Assembly: GCA_002286715.1 (NCBI GenBank)
Contig: NSJX01000013.1
Coordinates: 294,625 to 358,624, forward strand
DNA length: 64,000 nucleotides
DNA from: Dentipellis sp. KUC8613
Lineage: Eukaryota > Basidiomycota > Agaricomycetes > Russulales > Hericiaceae
Direction: 5' to 3'
Below, in pieces: positions 44,829 through 56,546 of this stretch (the first letter of the stretch is position 1; each line of letters opens with the position of its first letter). The translations under genes and the position numbers were made by a program. The notes under the pieces were generated by a model, which did no database searches, was not told where the DNA came from, and saw nothing but the letters and a program-made list of their open reading frames with translations.

Positions 44829-47719
44829 TCACCTCTTCCTGCGGCCCTTAGTGCTCTTGCTTTTCTTCGATTCTGGCAGATGTCTCTCGCATGGACCCAC
44901 CTTCCACCACTCCTTACTGCACTCTTTTCCGGCCTCTTCCTGCCTCGCACTTGCGCTTGATTTACTTTGTGGTTTAGCGCCGGCACTAGCTTGCCCACCG
45001 TCGCCTTCTGCAGCGGCGCTGCGGATGGCTTCTCGGCTCAGACACCAGTCGACGTGAGTATTGAGCGAATCGTTATCAGCACACGCCTGTGCACATATGG
45101 GGCACGCGAGCTCGGGCTCTTGCGCGGGCTCGGTGGCAGAATTAGTGATGTTGGAGGTGGACGGGGGCTTCGGTCGGGACGAAGGACCTGCCGCCGCATT
45201 CACTTGGCCATGGCGCTCTAAGGCCGGAGGTCGCATGCACGCAGACGACAGACTGCGCGGTTTGCCCGTGTCTGTGTGCTCGGGGTTCCGTGACGTCACG
45301 GGCGCGGGCGCAGAGACAGGAGGTCGAGGGTTTGCTGGATCGGCCGCTTGTTCTGGGTCTTGGTGAACTTCGGAATCGACAAATGCCTCTGCATCTACGT
45401 CCCAAACTTCATGTTCTTGCTCATGCTCGTGGAATCCTGGCATTACTTCCTCATCATCATCGTTATGTTCGTGCGCTGGTAATGTCGGCTCATGGTCATC
45501 ATTCTGTGGATGGTGTTCTTTCTTCTGCCTCTTTCTTGGGGAGCCGCGGGACTCAAAGAACTGTTCATTTCCATAAGGTCAGCAGATAGCGTGCTTGAGA
45601 GTCGGGAGCGGACGTACGCGTTTGATGCCTGTCGGCTCCGCTGCCTTTCGAAGGTCCTTCAACTTGGTTGCACGTATTCCGATGAGACGGATCCGAAGAG
45701 GTAGCTCAGGCAGTAGCAGTTCTTTGCCTATAGCAAAGATGTCCTCTTTCTTCGTCACCCAGCGAGTCAAAGACTTGGCTCGGGTGAAGACTAGCAGATG
45801 CACCATCAGGGAGAAAGTACGCCATCTGATGAAGCAACGCACCTTGATAGGTGTCCAGTTTGTACTTGAGTGTTATCGTGCGACCGGTCCACCCTCCGCT
45901 CTCCATATCGTTCTCCAGTTCCTCCGCGACTTCCTCTAGCTTCTCGAATATTTTCTTCGTATCTCCTATCGGATTGAATGTCCTTCACGATGCGGCGTTA
46001 ACATAGATGTCGAGAAGGTGCTGATAGATGACGTACCGCTCTGCTCCTATGCTTTTCCGCTCTTCACGAACCCATGGTTGCACGACATTGGAGGCAATAC
46101 CGAGATGTGTCCGAAGCATGAACTTCAGCCCAAATTGCTTATCCATAAGCGACAACACACCACGATGTGTGTATATGTCACCGCAAGTCTACCGCGCGAA
46201 CTTCTTAGGCGCCTGTTCGGACGAGACACGATGTAGGGTGCACACCTGTATGCCAATTGATTCCAGTAGCCGTTCATTAACACGGCCTACACCCGGGATC
46301 TTGCGAATGGACAGATCGTGCATGAAGTCCTTGATCGCCTTGCTATCGTGGGAAAGGTGGAACTGCCCATTTGGCTTGTTCTGCGTAGGATAGGTCGGTA
46401 CGAGGTGAGGAAGACAGTAGGAAGCTGACTTGCCTTGTCAGAGCATATCTGAGGATACACGAAACCCAGCGCTCGTAAGCGACAAAACCCTTTATTGCAG
46501 AGAAGGCCATACCTTTGCCAACATCTGTATCAGCGACAAGATACGTACTAACACTGTCAGCACGCCTCCATTAAGTACGTAAAGAGGTGCTGACCTTGTT
46601 CGCCGCAATCCCAGCACTGACCGTCAGGTCCGTTTCGTCAACAACGCACTTCCGCATCTGTTGGACACATTCGTCCGGATCAAGTCCATGGTCTTTACAG
46701 TAAGGTGTGATGCTGAAAGAGTTTTGAGTCGATCAGATGGCATATGACAACAAGTCGGACGGGTACCTACTTCAAGTATCCTTCGTCCACACTCGCCGCG
46801 AGCATGTTGGGGTCATACCGTCGGAAGATATTCATGACCTTCTTCGACATCTCGCCATAGCGCGAAAAATTAATCGGGACAATGATGAGTTCCGGGCACA
46901 ACTTCTTGGCGATGAAACCTACGCATTCCTACTTAATTGATAGAGTCCTGGTTATGGCGAAGTTCACTTACCCGGCATCCCAGAACGGACTCCATATCGC
47001 CTCGCCTCGTAGGACGCAGTTGTGAGGACGCCATGTCCAACCTGAAACATTCGAGTGCGATGAGGTCTAGTATAAGATGAAACGATTGGATGAAACGAAC
47101 GCCGAAAGGCTTCCCTGCGAGGCTTGGGTTATGAAGAAGCTCCACGTTGGCGTAGAACGCGTCCATGTCGACGTGTACGATATATTGAGAGAGATCCCGT
47201 TCTGCTTCCAGCTTAGCTAGCTATGGGAAACTCAGCATCCTGCTTGAGCTGGAAGACGTGAGGGACGCACCAGATGATCCGCCTTCTCCTCGACTTTCTC
47301 TAGAACAGAGCCGATTAAGCAATACAACGCGCTCGCTGATAAATATGACATACGGATATCTACGCCTTTCACTGCGTCGTCTCTCTCCTTCAAGATCCGG
47401 GTGATACGCTCCGTTAAGTCTTTGTCCTTCCGCTTTTCGTTCTTATAGAATCGCGATCTCAACATGCGCATGCCACAAGCAGGCCATGATGAAGCCCAGC
47501 GCACCTCGTAGAACTGAGAACCCTTCGATGCGTCGGCAATAATGCGATTGATCTCGGTCTGGTCCTTCGCCAGTCTATACCGCAATGAGTTATAGGATGC
47601 CTCAAGTCTGCTGGGATGAGAAGACACGCGTACCCGGCCTTCGTTGTCGAGGGTCCAGCGAGGCGCTTCACAAGACTGTCGGTCTCCTGGGATGGCTGTG
47701 GCGCATATTCAGGAGCCAT
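44829..47719 (-). CDS. polk: DNA polymerase kappa (translesion, Y family)
   Basis: Many exons join to a DinB-type polymerase. The N terminus MAPEYAPQPSQETDSLVKRL and the N-clasp region (AKDQTEINRIIADASKGS, KNEKRKDKDLTERI) are features of Pol kappa rather than other Y-family enzymes. The palm has VHVDMDAFYANVELLHNPSL with the first catalytic carboxylates, and ASVDEGYLNIT with the second Asp-Glu pair. IRKIPGVGRVNERLLESIGI is the helix-hairpin-helix. After the little-finger domain, the C-terminal tail is disordered and holds one Rad18-type ubiquitin-binding zinc finger (CPICAQACADNDSLNTHVDW followed by C) and a basic end (SKSTKGRRKR). Vertebrate Pol kappa has two such fingers. It bypasses minor-groove lesions during replication. 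Confidence 0.92.
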
Positions 47720-48127
47720 GGGCGCATATATTGAAATAATCAGGGAGACGATATGCCTATATGCTCCCTGAAACGTGAAAATCGTTCATATGAACTGCTG
47801 AGGTGAGCAGCAGAGTACCGGCTCGTCGTGGTCGGGGCGAAGGCTCGACCGGAAGCGCCGTGCGTCACCCGCGTAACGCTTCACGTGCATCCATATTTTC
47901 CCACGAGGGCACATCCGGGCGGGGGAGACGGGGAGAAACTACGTCGAATAATCATGGATAGGTAGTACGTTCACTAGCTCACATGTGCACAATACAGTCA
48001 TACAATACATGTCAGACAGCCAATGACTCGATAAAAAATATAAGTGACGCGTCTGTTGGGAACAATTGGACAGAGCATAGTAGGAACATACGGATAGAGG
48101 CAGCATGACATAGTTTATCAGCATAAG
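47720..48127. other. Short intergenic region
   Basis: About 400 bp between the start of polymerase kappa and the stop of the caspase-like gene (both minus strand). No gene was seen. Confidence 0.5.
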
Positions 48128-50083
48128 TCAATCACATCGGACAATGGTAACGGTTGCAGTCAGGGAATCCCAAAGTTCCTTCACAGGTTCTGTCGCGATC
48201 GGAGAACTCGGCTTGGAGCCCGCGGGGGTGACAGGGACGTGGTTCACATCGCCAAAGCCCGCGGATGGGCCCTGCTCGACGATGCCCATGGGGACATATA
48301 CGGTGGAAATGAAGAGCTTCAGGAAGCCCATGTTGGATGTCTCGCCTTCGTTGAGATGGAAGGCGAGAGCCTCGGAGCCCGCGGAACCCGTGCCCACGAG
48401 GAACTGCGCTCCGTCCGGCAGCGGAGGGAGCACGACAGAAGGATCGGGATGGTAGATGGAGCTGATATTATACCCGCCAGCGTCCATCCAGAATAGATAC
48501 GGCCACAGATCCATCCCGGATTTATTCTCCAGAGAAACAGCGAACAAGGTTTCCTTGTCATGAGCAATAGTCGCCTTTCCGTCGACGAGATGGTTCTGGC
48601 CGTGGATTTCCCAAGAATCGCGGTCGAGACGGTAGAGTTTCATGGAGACATGGTCGCGCAGAGGCGCAAGGGAATTCCTGCGATGCAGGTGGAGGTGGAA
48701 TCGAGCCGCGGCGTCGATGGCGCTTAAGTCGGCAGTGGGATCCTTTACAGGAGCATAAACGACGCTTGACCTGCCATGTCTAAGAAGATTATCATGGTGC
48801 TCAATGGCGATGTGCTGGTCCACTGCCTGCACCGAGATGTCTGCTTGAGAAGCCTTCTTGACGCGCTGAACGTTGAAACCGCCAACCGAGCCCTCCTGCT
48901 TCTTCGAAGGCAGCTGCCTGTGAAGCCTCCACCACTGCATGAACGATGAGCAAGTCTTCTTGAGGTGGACGCGGAAGGGCGTTTTGTTGTTCCAGTGGGT
49001 AATACGAGCCCACCCGGCATCCAGCATATGGTGGAGAGGGAATTTGGAGCGCGCGAGACACCAGGTAGGATGAACTTCAAATGCATGAAGCGTAGCGAGC
49101 ACAGGGTTGAGCGAACCTGCGTAGTTGTGCTCGTGGATGCTGAACACGGTGCCTTCGACGATGCCGTGGATAGCGCCTGCGTCGATGCGGATATTCTTCT
49201 CCGTGGGAGTAGCTGGGACGAAACGAGAATCCGAGACGAAAGGAGCGCCACCAAACATAGCGCGCTTGCGGTGCTGCCCGACGCAGACAACGTGCTGCGA
49301 ATCCTCTTTAATAGCTAGATGGGCGGCAAGTTCCGCGCAAGAGGTGCGATGGAGTTGAACGGAGTCCTTAGCCTCCAGAAGCGCAACCGTGAACCGCCCG
49401 CCCTCCTTGTCCTCCATAGCCCGCTCTCCAAGACTCGAGGCCAAAAGCGCGACATGCGTAGTCGCAGTCTTCTGGTAGAAACCTTGCCCATGGCCAGGAA
49501 CTTTGAGCGCTTGGGCTCCTGGCCAGAGGCCCGCATAGAGATCGTCCGCTGTGACCTTCGTCGTCGGGGTCCAGCGCGTGCATCGCCGGGTGAGAGTGTT
49601 GAGGCGAGAGCGAGCAGGGGAGAAGCAGCAATCCAGAAGGAGGGTGATGTTGTCGCCCTTAGCCTGACAGAGATCGTGAAGCATGGCGTGCATAGACCAG
49701 TCGCTGATACCTGATACCCTCCCACCCTTCCCCTTCGTATCGTAGTCGTAGGGACACAAAATCTGCGTGTGCAGAGCATTGTTCTTGCACCACCCATCTG
49801 GTGCGGCGACGCTGGTGCCATGACCCGCGAAATAGATGAGAATTGCATCGCCAGACTGGATGGCAGGATTGCTGACGAGATGCGACACGAACTTGTCTTC
49901 GATGGTCCGCTTGGTGGCCTTCTCGTCCAGGAGAAGGCATACCTGGTGGCGCGGAACGTTGAGATCGCTGAGGAGCCAACGTTTGATGTTCAAGGCATCG
50001 TCAACACAAGAGGTGAGATTCCAGATGTCGCCGGACTTGTATTGGTCGATGCCGATGATGAGCGCGAAGAGGCGGGAAGCCAT
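48128..50083 (-). CDS. Caspase-like protein (peptidase family C14)
   Basis: From the ATG at 50083, one frame gives 651 residues. The N-terminal 260 residues are a caspase-like fold: RLFALIIGIDQYKSGDIWNL, then DAILIYFAGHGT with catalytic His88, and DNITLLLDCCFSPARSR with catalytic Cys153 preceded by Asp151. Residues 270-651 are a large C-terminal region without a motif I recognise, probably beta-rich. This layout is common among expanded C14 families in mushrooms. It differs from classical metacaspases, which have a Pro/Gln-rich N terminus. An in-frame TTTCTAG just before the ATG suggests a possible upstream exon. Substrate specificity is unknown. Confidence 0.82.
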   Translation of the reverse strand: MASRLFALIIGIDQYKSGDIWNLTSCVDDALNIKRWLLSDLNVPRHQVCLLLDEKATKRTIEDKFVSHLVSNPAIQSGDAILIYFAGHGTSVAAPDGWCKNNALHTQILCPYDYDTKGKGGRVSGISDWSMHAMLHDLCQAKGDNITLLLDCCFSPARSRLNTLTRRCTRWTPTTKVTADDLYAGLWPGAQALKVPGHGQGFYQKTATTHVALLASSLGERAMEDKEGGRFTVALLEAKDSVQLHRTSCAELAAHLAIKEDSQHVVCVGQHRKRAMFGGAPFVSDSRFVPATPTEKNIRIDAGAIHGIVEGTVFSIHEHNYAGSLNPVLATLHAFEVHPTWCLARSKFPLHHMLDAGWARITHWNNKTPFRVHLKKTCSSFMQWWRLHRQLPSKKQEGSVGGFNVQRVKKASQADISVQAVDQHIAIEHHDNLLRHGRSSVVYAPVKDPTADLSAIDAAARFHLHLHRRNSLAPLRDHVSMKLYRLDRDSWEIHGQNHLVDGKATIAHDKETLFAVSLENKSGMDLWPYLFWMDAGGYNISSIYHPDPSVVLPPLPDGAQFLVGTGSAGSEALAFHLNEGETSNMGFLKLFISTVYVPMGIVEQGPSAGFGDVNHVPVTPAGSKPSSPIATEPVKELWDSLTATVTIVRCD

Positions 50084-51193
50084 TCTAGAAACCGCATACA
50101 AATTTCAGCGAAGGCGGAGCCGACGGTGCCTAGATGCGTACCTAAAAGAAAGTCGTGGCTGAGAGGTATACAGTTCAGGTTCGGCAGAGTGTCTTTATGA
50201 GGCGTGCTGTATACGCCCCGATGAAGGGCTGCTTCCGCAGTCGAAGCCTCGCGTACATGACGCAACCTAGTATTAGCGCTAGCTGCCCTCATGTACTGTG
50301 CGGGGGGTGAACATCGTCAGCGATTTCGGGAGCAAGGCGGTTCACATTGCGTTCGCGGCGAACGATTGGGTCGGTGCAGGGCGATGGGTTTCCTGCACAC
50401 AAAGCTCTCTGGAGGAACTTGAGTGGTGTCAACACCGATGCCGCGATGCCGAACACGTGGCCTTCATCAAATGAGCCACGCCGTTCATGGCTGTATTGCG
50501 TTTCTGGTAAACGCTGTCATCAACGTACCCATGAAGGATGTTGATGAGTAGTGTTAGAAGGATGACGGTCGAGACCCAGGAATAGAAAAACTCGAAACGT
50601 ACCAATGGCAAATTCTCGTACATGTGTGAAAGACATAAGCATCACCAATAGTGACATCGTTGCCTGTCGTAAGGATAGCTTGCTTATCAAGAGAAAGGCA
50701 GGTCAAGGACAGGTCGGTTTCATAATGATGAGACTGTAGACCAAGATATGAAAGTGCGAGGATCGACCGCAACAAAGACTAGAAAGCGCCGACACAACTT
50801 GCAGTCCGACGAAATCCCCATTGCCCTATCTGTCTCTGAGTAGTAACGCGTATGCATCGATGCTGCTCACCGTCGTAACAGGCAGCGATACCGATCCGCA
50901 CCTAGAGACGCTAGCTTTTAATGCCGACGGGATCTGCTAGAGCGACAATGGCTATGATTGCGAGGCAAATCATGATTTTTGTCATGCTGGTGATCAGGTG
51001 TTAGAAAGAGACAAGCGCTCGAGATCTTCCAATAGAAGCCCGCAGGCGAGGATGATGCTGAGGACGGACTGGATATCGATGTTCAACGTTCGAGTTCAAG
51101 ATGGTGTAACCCGTATTTGGCAACACATTACGCCCGCGACCGGTAGTGGCGCGGCCGAGCGCGCGCGAGTGGCGGCTTTGTACAACCACCACC
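50084..51193. other. Divergent intergenic region, caspase-like / atg6
   Basis: About 1.1 kb. On the minus strand, 50940-50985 would encode a short hydrophobic peptide (TKIMICLAIIAIVALAD), and 50430-50620 contains VSTVILLTLLINILHG. These could be exons of a small membrane protein, but I could not assemble one. Otherwise nothing is recognised. Confidence 0.3.
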
Positions 51194-52911
51194 ATGGCCT
51201 TCGTGTGCCAACAATGCAAGCAACCTCTGCAGGTAACACATTTCTACGATGATTGGCCTGACAGTACTAACGGATAGCTATAACCATCAGTTGGATGCGT
51301 CGTTAGTCGACCTCGCGCCCTCAGCATATGACATGATTGTGGGCTCGCTACCACCTCAGCTCGACACCCACATACCACCTGCTTCTGAGGCAGAACAGCT
51401 TGCGCAATTGCCAGCCCCAACCTCCGTGAAAGCAGCATGGCGATCATCCGCGCACGCCAACGCTGCCAGACTATCGACACTGTCACCACGCGCACAGGGG
51501 AAGCTTCCTATGCGTTCCCCTCCGCTCCCTAATGAGTCCTTTGTGCTCCTACAGGACAGCGTCATTCGCAACGCACCAGCTTCCGCGTCATCTGCGTCAC
51601 CTTCTAGGAATGCACTCAACACCAAGTCCGCCGTCAATGGCTTCAAGGGGTCCACACACGAACCACCAGACGATCATCCCAATCCCTCGCCCTTATCACA
51701 TCACCTGCAGTCTACACTTCGGTTAATGAACCTGCTCTCTAGCCGGACGGACATCGATCATCCTTTGTGCTCCGAATGTACGCACCTCCTCTTGTCGACC
51801 CTCACGAGGCAGCTTGAAGAGACGAAGAAGGAGCGTGACGGGTACATTGCGTTCGAGAAAGAAGTGCGTAAGGAAAAGGAGCGAGAGAAGGACGGGATCA
51901 GTAAGGAGGCCGCGGAGAGAAGGATTGCGCAGCTTCAGGAGGACGAGCGAATAGCTGTCGAACAGCTGCGGGACGCTGAGCGTGAGCACGAACAACTAGC
52001 TGAAGAGATGCGCGCCCTAGAATTAGAAGAGAAGGCATTAGAGGAAGAAGAAGACGAGTGAGCCCTTCTTAATTCCTACGCTATGTATTCCATCTCACTC
52101 TGACAGGTTCTGGCGCATGCACAACTCCCATCTGCTGAAAACGGCAGAGCAGAGCTCGCAATTAGCAGCACTGCGAGCCGCATATGCTGCCGATTCGGCG
52201 ACGCTAGAAAGACTGGAGCGTACAAATGTGTATAATGATGCGTTTTGCATTGGACACGATGGCGTCTTTGGTACCATCAATGGGTTACGTCTCGGAAGAG
52301 TACCTGGGGTGCCTGTATGTATCTTACTTGCACAGTCAAGGTCCGATCTAACTTATCTATATGACAGGTTGAGTGGGCCGAGATTAATGCGGCATGGGGA
52401 CAAACCCTACTACTTTTATACACCGTTGCCCGCAAGCTCGACTTTACCTTTGAAAAGTATGTCCTACCCTTATCCCCGAGGCTTCGTCTCCGTGACGCTT
52501 TTTGCACAGTTACCGCTTAGTCCCTATGGGTTCCTTCTCTCGGATCGAAAGGATCGTCGGTGACAAGGCGAGTTACGAGCTGTACGGGTCAGGCGACCTG
52601 CATTTGGGCAGATTGCTGCACAACCGCCGATTTGATTTTGCGATGGTGGCTTTTCTTGATTGCCTCAAGCAACTCACAGATTGGGCTAAGTCGCAGGATC
52701 CTAGTATTGAATTCCCTCACCAGTGAGTGGTTGCCACAGATGATCAGATTGTGGCTGAGCAGCATGTGCTAGGATCGTCAAAGATAAGATTGGCGAGTCT
52801 TCCGTGAAGCTTCAGTTCAGCCAGGAAGAGGCGTGGACGCGTGCGCTGCGTCATGTGCTCCTGGCACTGAAGATACTGTTGAAGTGGACGACTAATGGGA
52901 GCAATGGATAA
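51194..52911 (+). CDS. atg6: Autophagy protein Atg6/Vps30 (Beclin 1)
   Basis: Six exons (51194-51232, 51291-52057, 52107-52314, 52368-52456, 52510-52722, 52773-52911) join in frame to 484 residues. It is a scaffold subunit of the Vps34 phosphatidylinositol 3-kinase complexes I and II, acting in autophagosome formation and vacuolar sorting. The N terminus has the CxxC pair ([11 protein letters not shown]). [20 protein letters not shown] leads into a long charged coiled coil ([19 protein letters not shown] onwards), and the C-terminal domain has [40 protein letters not shown] and [15 protein letters not shown]. All are typical of Beclin. The first exon is only 13 codons. Confidence 0.95.
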
Positions 52912-53411
52912 TTCTCACGTTGGCCACTCGTGTTGTCTTCCTTCCCCATGTGCCCGCGTCGGCAAACATGTCTACTTCTTGGCGGACCGTCATGCCGGCA
53001 TTCTCACTTACGGCCACACCGACCGTTCACGTTGGGAACCACATATTCCAATTTGCTTTCAGTACAATGCTTCGTGCTTCCATGTTCCGGAGCTGAGTGA
53101 ACGACCGTGATGAGCTTGATATCAGCGACGGGGGTCGGAAGTGGGAATAACGTGCACAGTATATGGCAGGTTAGAGCTGTTAGAGCAGTTAAGAACGTGG
53201 TTAGCAGTTTATATGGTCACGAAAGGCCAGCTGACGCCATTGCTTCGTCATCCCCGAAACTGATTACGGTTGGTAAGGCGGAAGAGTCTCGATGCCGCGG
53301 TCTGCCGTATGTTCTGCGTTCCGAGAGACTTGAAAACGGAACACATTCGATAACGCCTGTGGGATCTTTCTCTGCGTCCCATCGTCCCCTCCTCTTTCTC
53401 TTCCTTCAGTC
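52912..53411. other. Intergenic region upstream of glutamate-cysteine ligase
   Basis: Five hundred bp between atg6 and gcs1 on the same strand. A pyrimidine-rich stretch (TCTTTCTCTTCCTTCAG) lies just before the gcs1 ATG. It may be a 5' UTR splice acceptor or a promoter pyrimidine tract. Confidence 0.4.
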
Positions 53412-56187
53412 ATGGGCTTGCTGTCTCTTGGCACACCGCTACCTTGGAATGAAGCAAAGCAGTACGCCGACCATGTCAGGTACCATGGTATCACTCAATT
53501 TTTGAATATATGGGACCGTTTGAAGGATCGGACCGGGGACGAGCTGCTTTGGGGAGACGAGGTACTCTTGCATCTGTATGTACCGGAAATCCAATCTAAC
53601 CCATGTGTCCTCACCAAAGGTCGAGTATATGGTCGTCTCGTTTGACTCCGAGTCGAAGAATGCCGTGCTCTCGCTGTGCCAGACGGAAATTTTGAATGAG
53701 CTGCAGCCGGCGACCGACGAGATCGAAGCAGCTACAGACGACTGGTAAGGAACAAGACCCGCTGTAACTCTACTATGCTAGAATAACTTTATAGCGTCTC
53801 TGCTCCGACATTCCATCCTGAATATGGCCGGTACATGTTAGAATCCACCCCCGGCTCCCCCTACACAGGGTCTCTATCGAGTCTCTTGTCTGTGGAAGCG
53901 AACATGCGTTACAGGTACGCCCAAATGCACACTAAATCCAAAAACGAGAGCTAATATCCCCGGAGACGGAATCTTGCTCGCAAGCACTTGAAAGAGAACG
54001 AGGTTCCCATGACCGTCACTTCCTTCCCTCGATTGGGGGCGTCAGGAACCTTCACCCAGCCGTACTACGACCCCGCCGATGCCGTATCCAGTCACAGTCT
54101 ATTCTTACCTCAAGAGATCACTAATGCACATGCGCGCTTCCCGTCAGTAGCGGTGTGCGTCGTAATTTCGCTTGTCCAGAAGCTTATACTTTTTCCGCGC
54201 TGCGTAGGACTCTTACCGCCAACATCCGTCGCCGTCGAGGATCCAAGGTGGCTATTAACTTACCACTATTTATAGACGACCGAACTCCACGGCCCTTCGT
54301 AGACCCCACCATACCCTGGCAGCGTAACATATATCCTGAGGATCCTGGCACGTACCTTCTCATGTGGAGGGAATCTTTCTTACTGAATACATGCGCTACG
54401 TAGAGGCGAGAAACGGGGCTGCGCTTAATGACCACATCTACATGGACGCTATGGGTTTTGGTATGGGTTGTTGTTGTCTGCAGCTCACTTTTCAATCCTG
54501 TAACGTTGAGGAGGCAAGACGCATGTATGACGCTCTTATTCCCATCGGACCAATCATGGTGCGTCCAATTTTACTGAGCCTTTATCCATGCGATCTAATG
54601 TCCCGCCTTAATCCAGCTGGCTCTTACTGCTGCTAGCCCGTTGTGGAGAGGGTACATCGCCGATGTTGATAGCCGATGGAACGTCATCGCCGGGAGCGTG
54701 GACGACCGCACTGAAGAGGAGAGGGGTTTGAAGGTAAACCAAAATAGTGGGCTTTATCTTGTCAGGCCTTTAACTGCCGTTCACAGCCTTTGAAAGAGAA
54801 CAAGTTTGTGATACCGAAATCGCGTTACGACAGCGTCGACCTTTATATTTCGGAACACTGGATGAACAGGCCTGAGTACAACGACAATCCTTTACCTTAC
54901 GACCAGAGCATATATGATCGCTTGCGCAAGCACGGTATGTGATAATGTTTATCCTACTCACTGCGTTTTCTGATGGCGTTTCAAGGCATTGACGACCTCC
55001 TATCAAAGCATATATCGCATCTATTTATCCGTGATCCTATTGTCATCTTCTCAGAACTCATCGACCAAGACGACTCAGCAAGCACAGACCATTTCGAAGT
55101 AAGATTCGGATTTCTCTATACCCGCTTTTTCTCATGTATTCTATCGGGCAACAGAACATACAATCTACCAACTGGCAAACTCTCCGTTTCAAACCGCCCC
55201 CGCCAAATTCGCCCATCGGTTGGCGTGTAGAATTCCGCAGCATGGAAGTTCAGATGACAGACTTTGAAAATGCCGCCTTTGCAGTATTCATCGTCCTTCT
55301 CTCCCGCGCAATCATGAGCATGAATTTGAATTTCTATATCCCAATATCCAAGGTTCGGTATTCCTGTCGAGATAGTTTCTCGCAATGTTGACACCACTCT
55401 CAGGTCGATGAGAATATGCACCGTGCTCAGCAGCGTGACGCAGCCCGCTCCTCCAAATTCTTCTTCCGAAAGCACGTCTTCCCTCCGCCGTCATCACGGA
55501 ATACAAGTGCTACCTCTTCCGGTGCCGCTTCGCCCATCGATGGCGTACCCACGTTCATCCGCCACAAAGAACGGCGGTTAAGGAACTGCTATCCTCCCCC
55601 ACCTCCGCCGGAAGATGGCCTTCCACATGGCTGTGTGGAAGGGGAATACCAAGAGCTCAGCATGAACGAGATCATAAACGGTACCGTGAGTGTTCGAACG
55701 ATGCCCTTTCGAGCTTTCTCGGTTAATCTCCTTACAGGGCGTGGAGTTCCCAGGCCTATTAGGCCTCGTGCGGGACTACCTAACAACGCTTGACGTCGAA
55801 GCGCACGAGCTCCGCAGAATCGAAGCGTACCTGGATCTCGTCAAACGACGCGCTGAAGGTGAGATATCGCATCTTGGCTTCTGCCTCGGTCATGCGCCAA
55901 CGACCAACGAACGGTATCCATCAGGCACATTAAAAACGCCAGCGACGTGGATCCGCGAGTTCGTCAGGTCTCATCCGGCGTACAAGTTCGACTCGGTGGT
56001 GTCCCAGGAGATCAATTACGACTTGTTGGTCGCGGTCGACGAGATGTGAGTAGCATGCGCTGTGCCTTGCAGGTTATCTCTGACCCCGGTGCGAAGCGAA
56101 CGCGGCGTCCGACGTGTGCCCGACCTTCTTCCCACCGACTACACCGGTGGCGACCAGGACCACGGGGCACTGCACAAGAAAGCATAA
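53412..56187 (+). CDS. gcs1: Glutamate-cysteine ligase catalytic subunit
   Basis: The first and rate-limiting enzyme of glutathione synthesis: it joins glutamate and cysteine using ATP. The N terminus [20 protein letters not shown] and [19 protein letters not shown] are diagnostic. Further exons contain [53 protein letters not shown] sequence (here [15 protein letters not shown]), [40 protein letters not shown] and [11 protein letters not shown]. These are the substrate- and metal-binding blocks of the eukaryotic enzyme. It is spread over many exons with introns of 50-60 nt. The C terminus ends HGALHKKA. It converges with the SF3B3 gene. Confidence 0.94.
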
Positions 56188-56546
56188 GAGAAGAAGTCCG
56201 GCAAGCTGCACAACTTTATTTTGTATCAAATATCTTATCCTTTTTCGGGCTTTCCCGATTGGAGTTCTTCTGTCACAGGAGGATGTAGACACACTTGTAG
56301 CCTATCCTAATGCACCGGCGGGCACCATAGATGGCCCCGCTGGGAGTACAGTTGACTGTTGTCGTCGTTGGATCTTTTCCCCTTAGTAGATGTTTATACC
56401 TCTTGTCTACGACTGGCGGCCTCGGTCCATACGCAAGCACGAATCTGTACCGTCGTCATCGACAGCACGCAGACAAATGAAATTAATTTCTGCAGTCTAG
56501 GATACAGTGGCACATTACAATCGATACTGTCGTACACGCACACGCC
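56188..56546. other. Intergenic, convergent 3' ends
   Basis: Spacer between the stop codons of gcs1 and the SF3B3 gene. No additional feature was seen. Confidence 0.5.
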
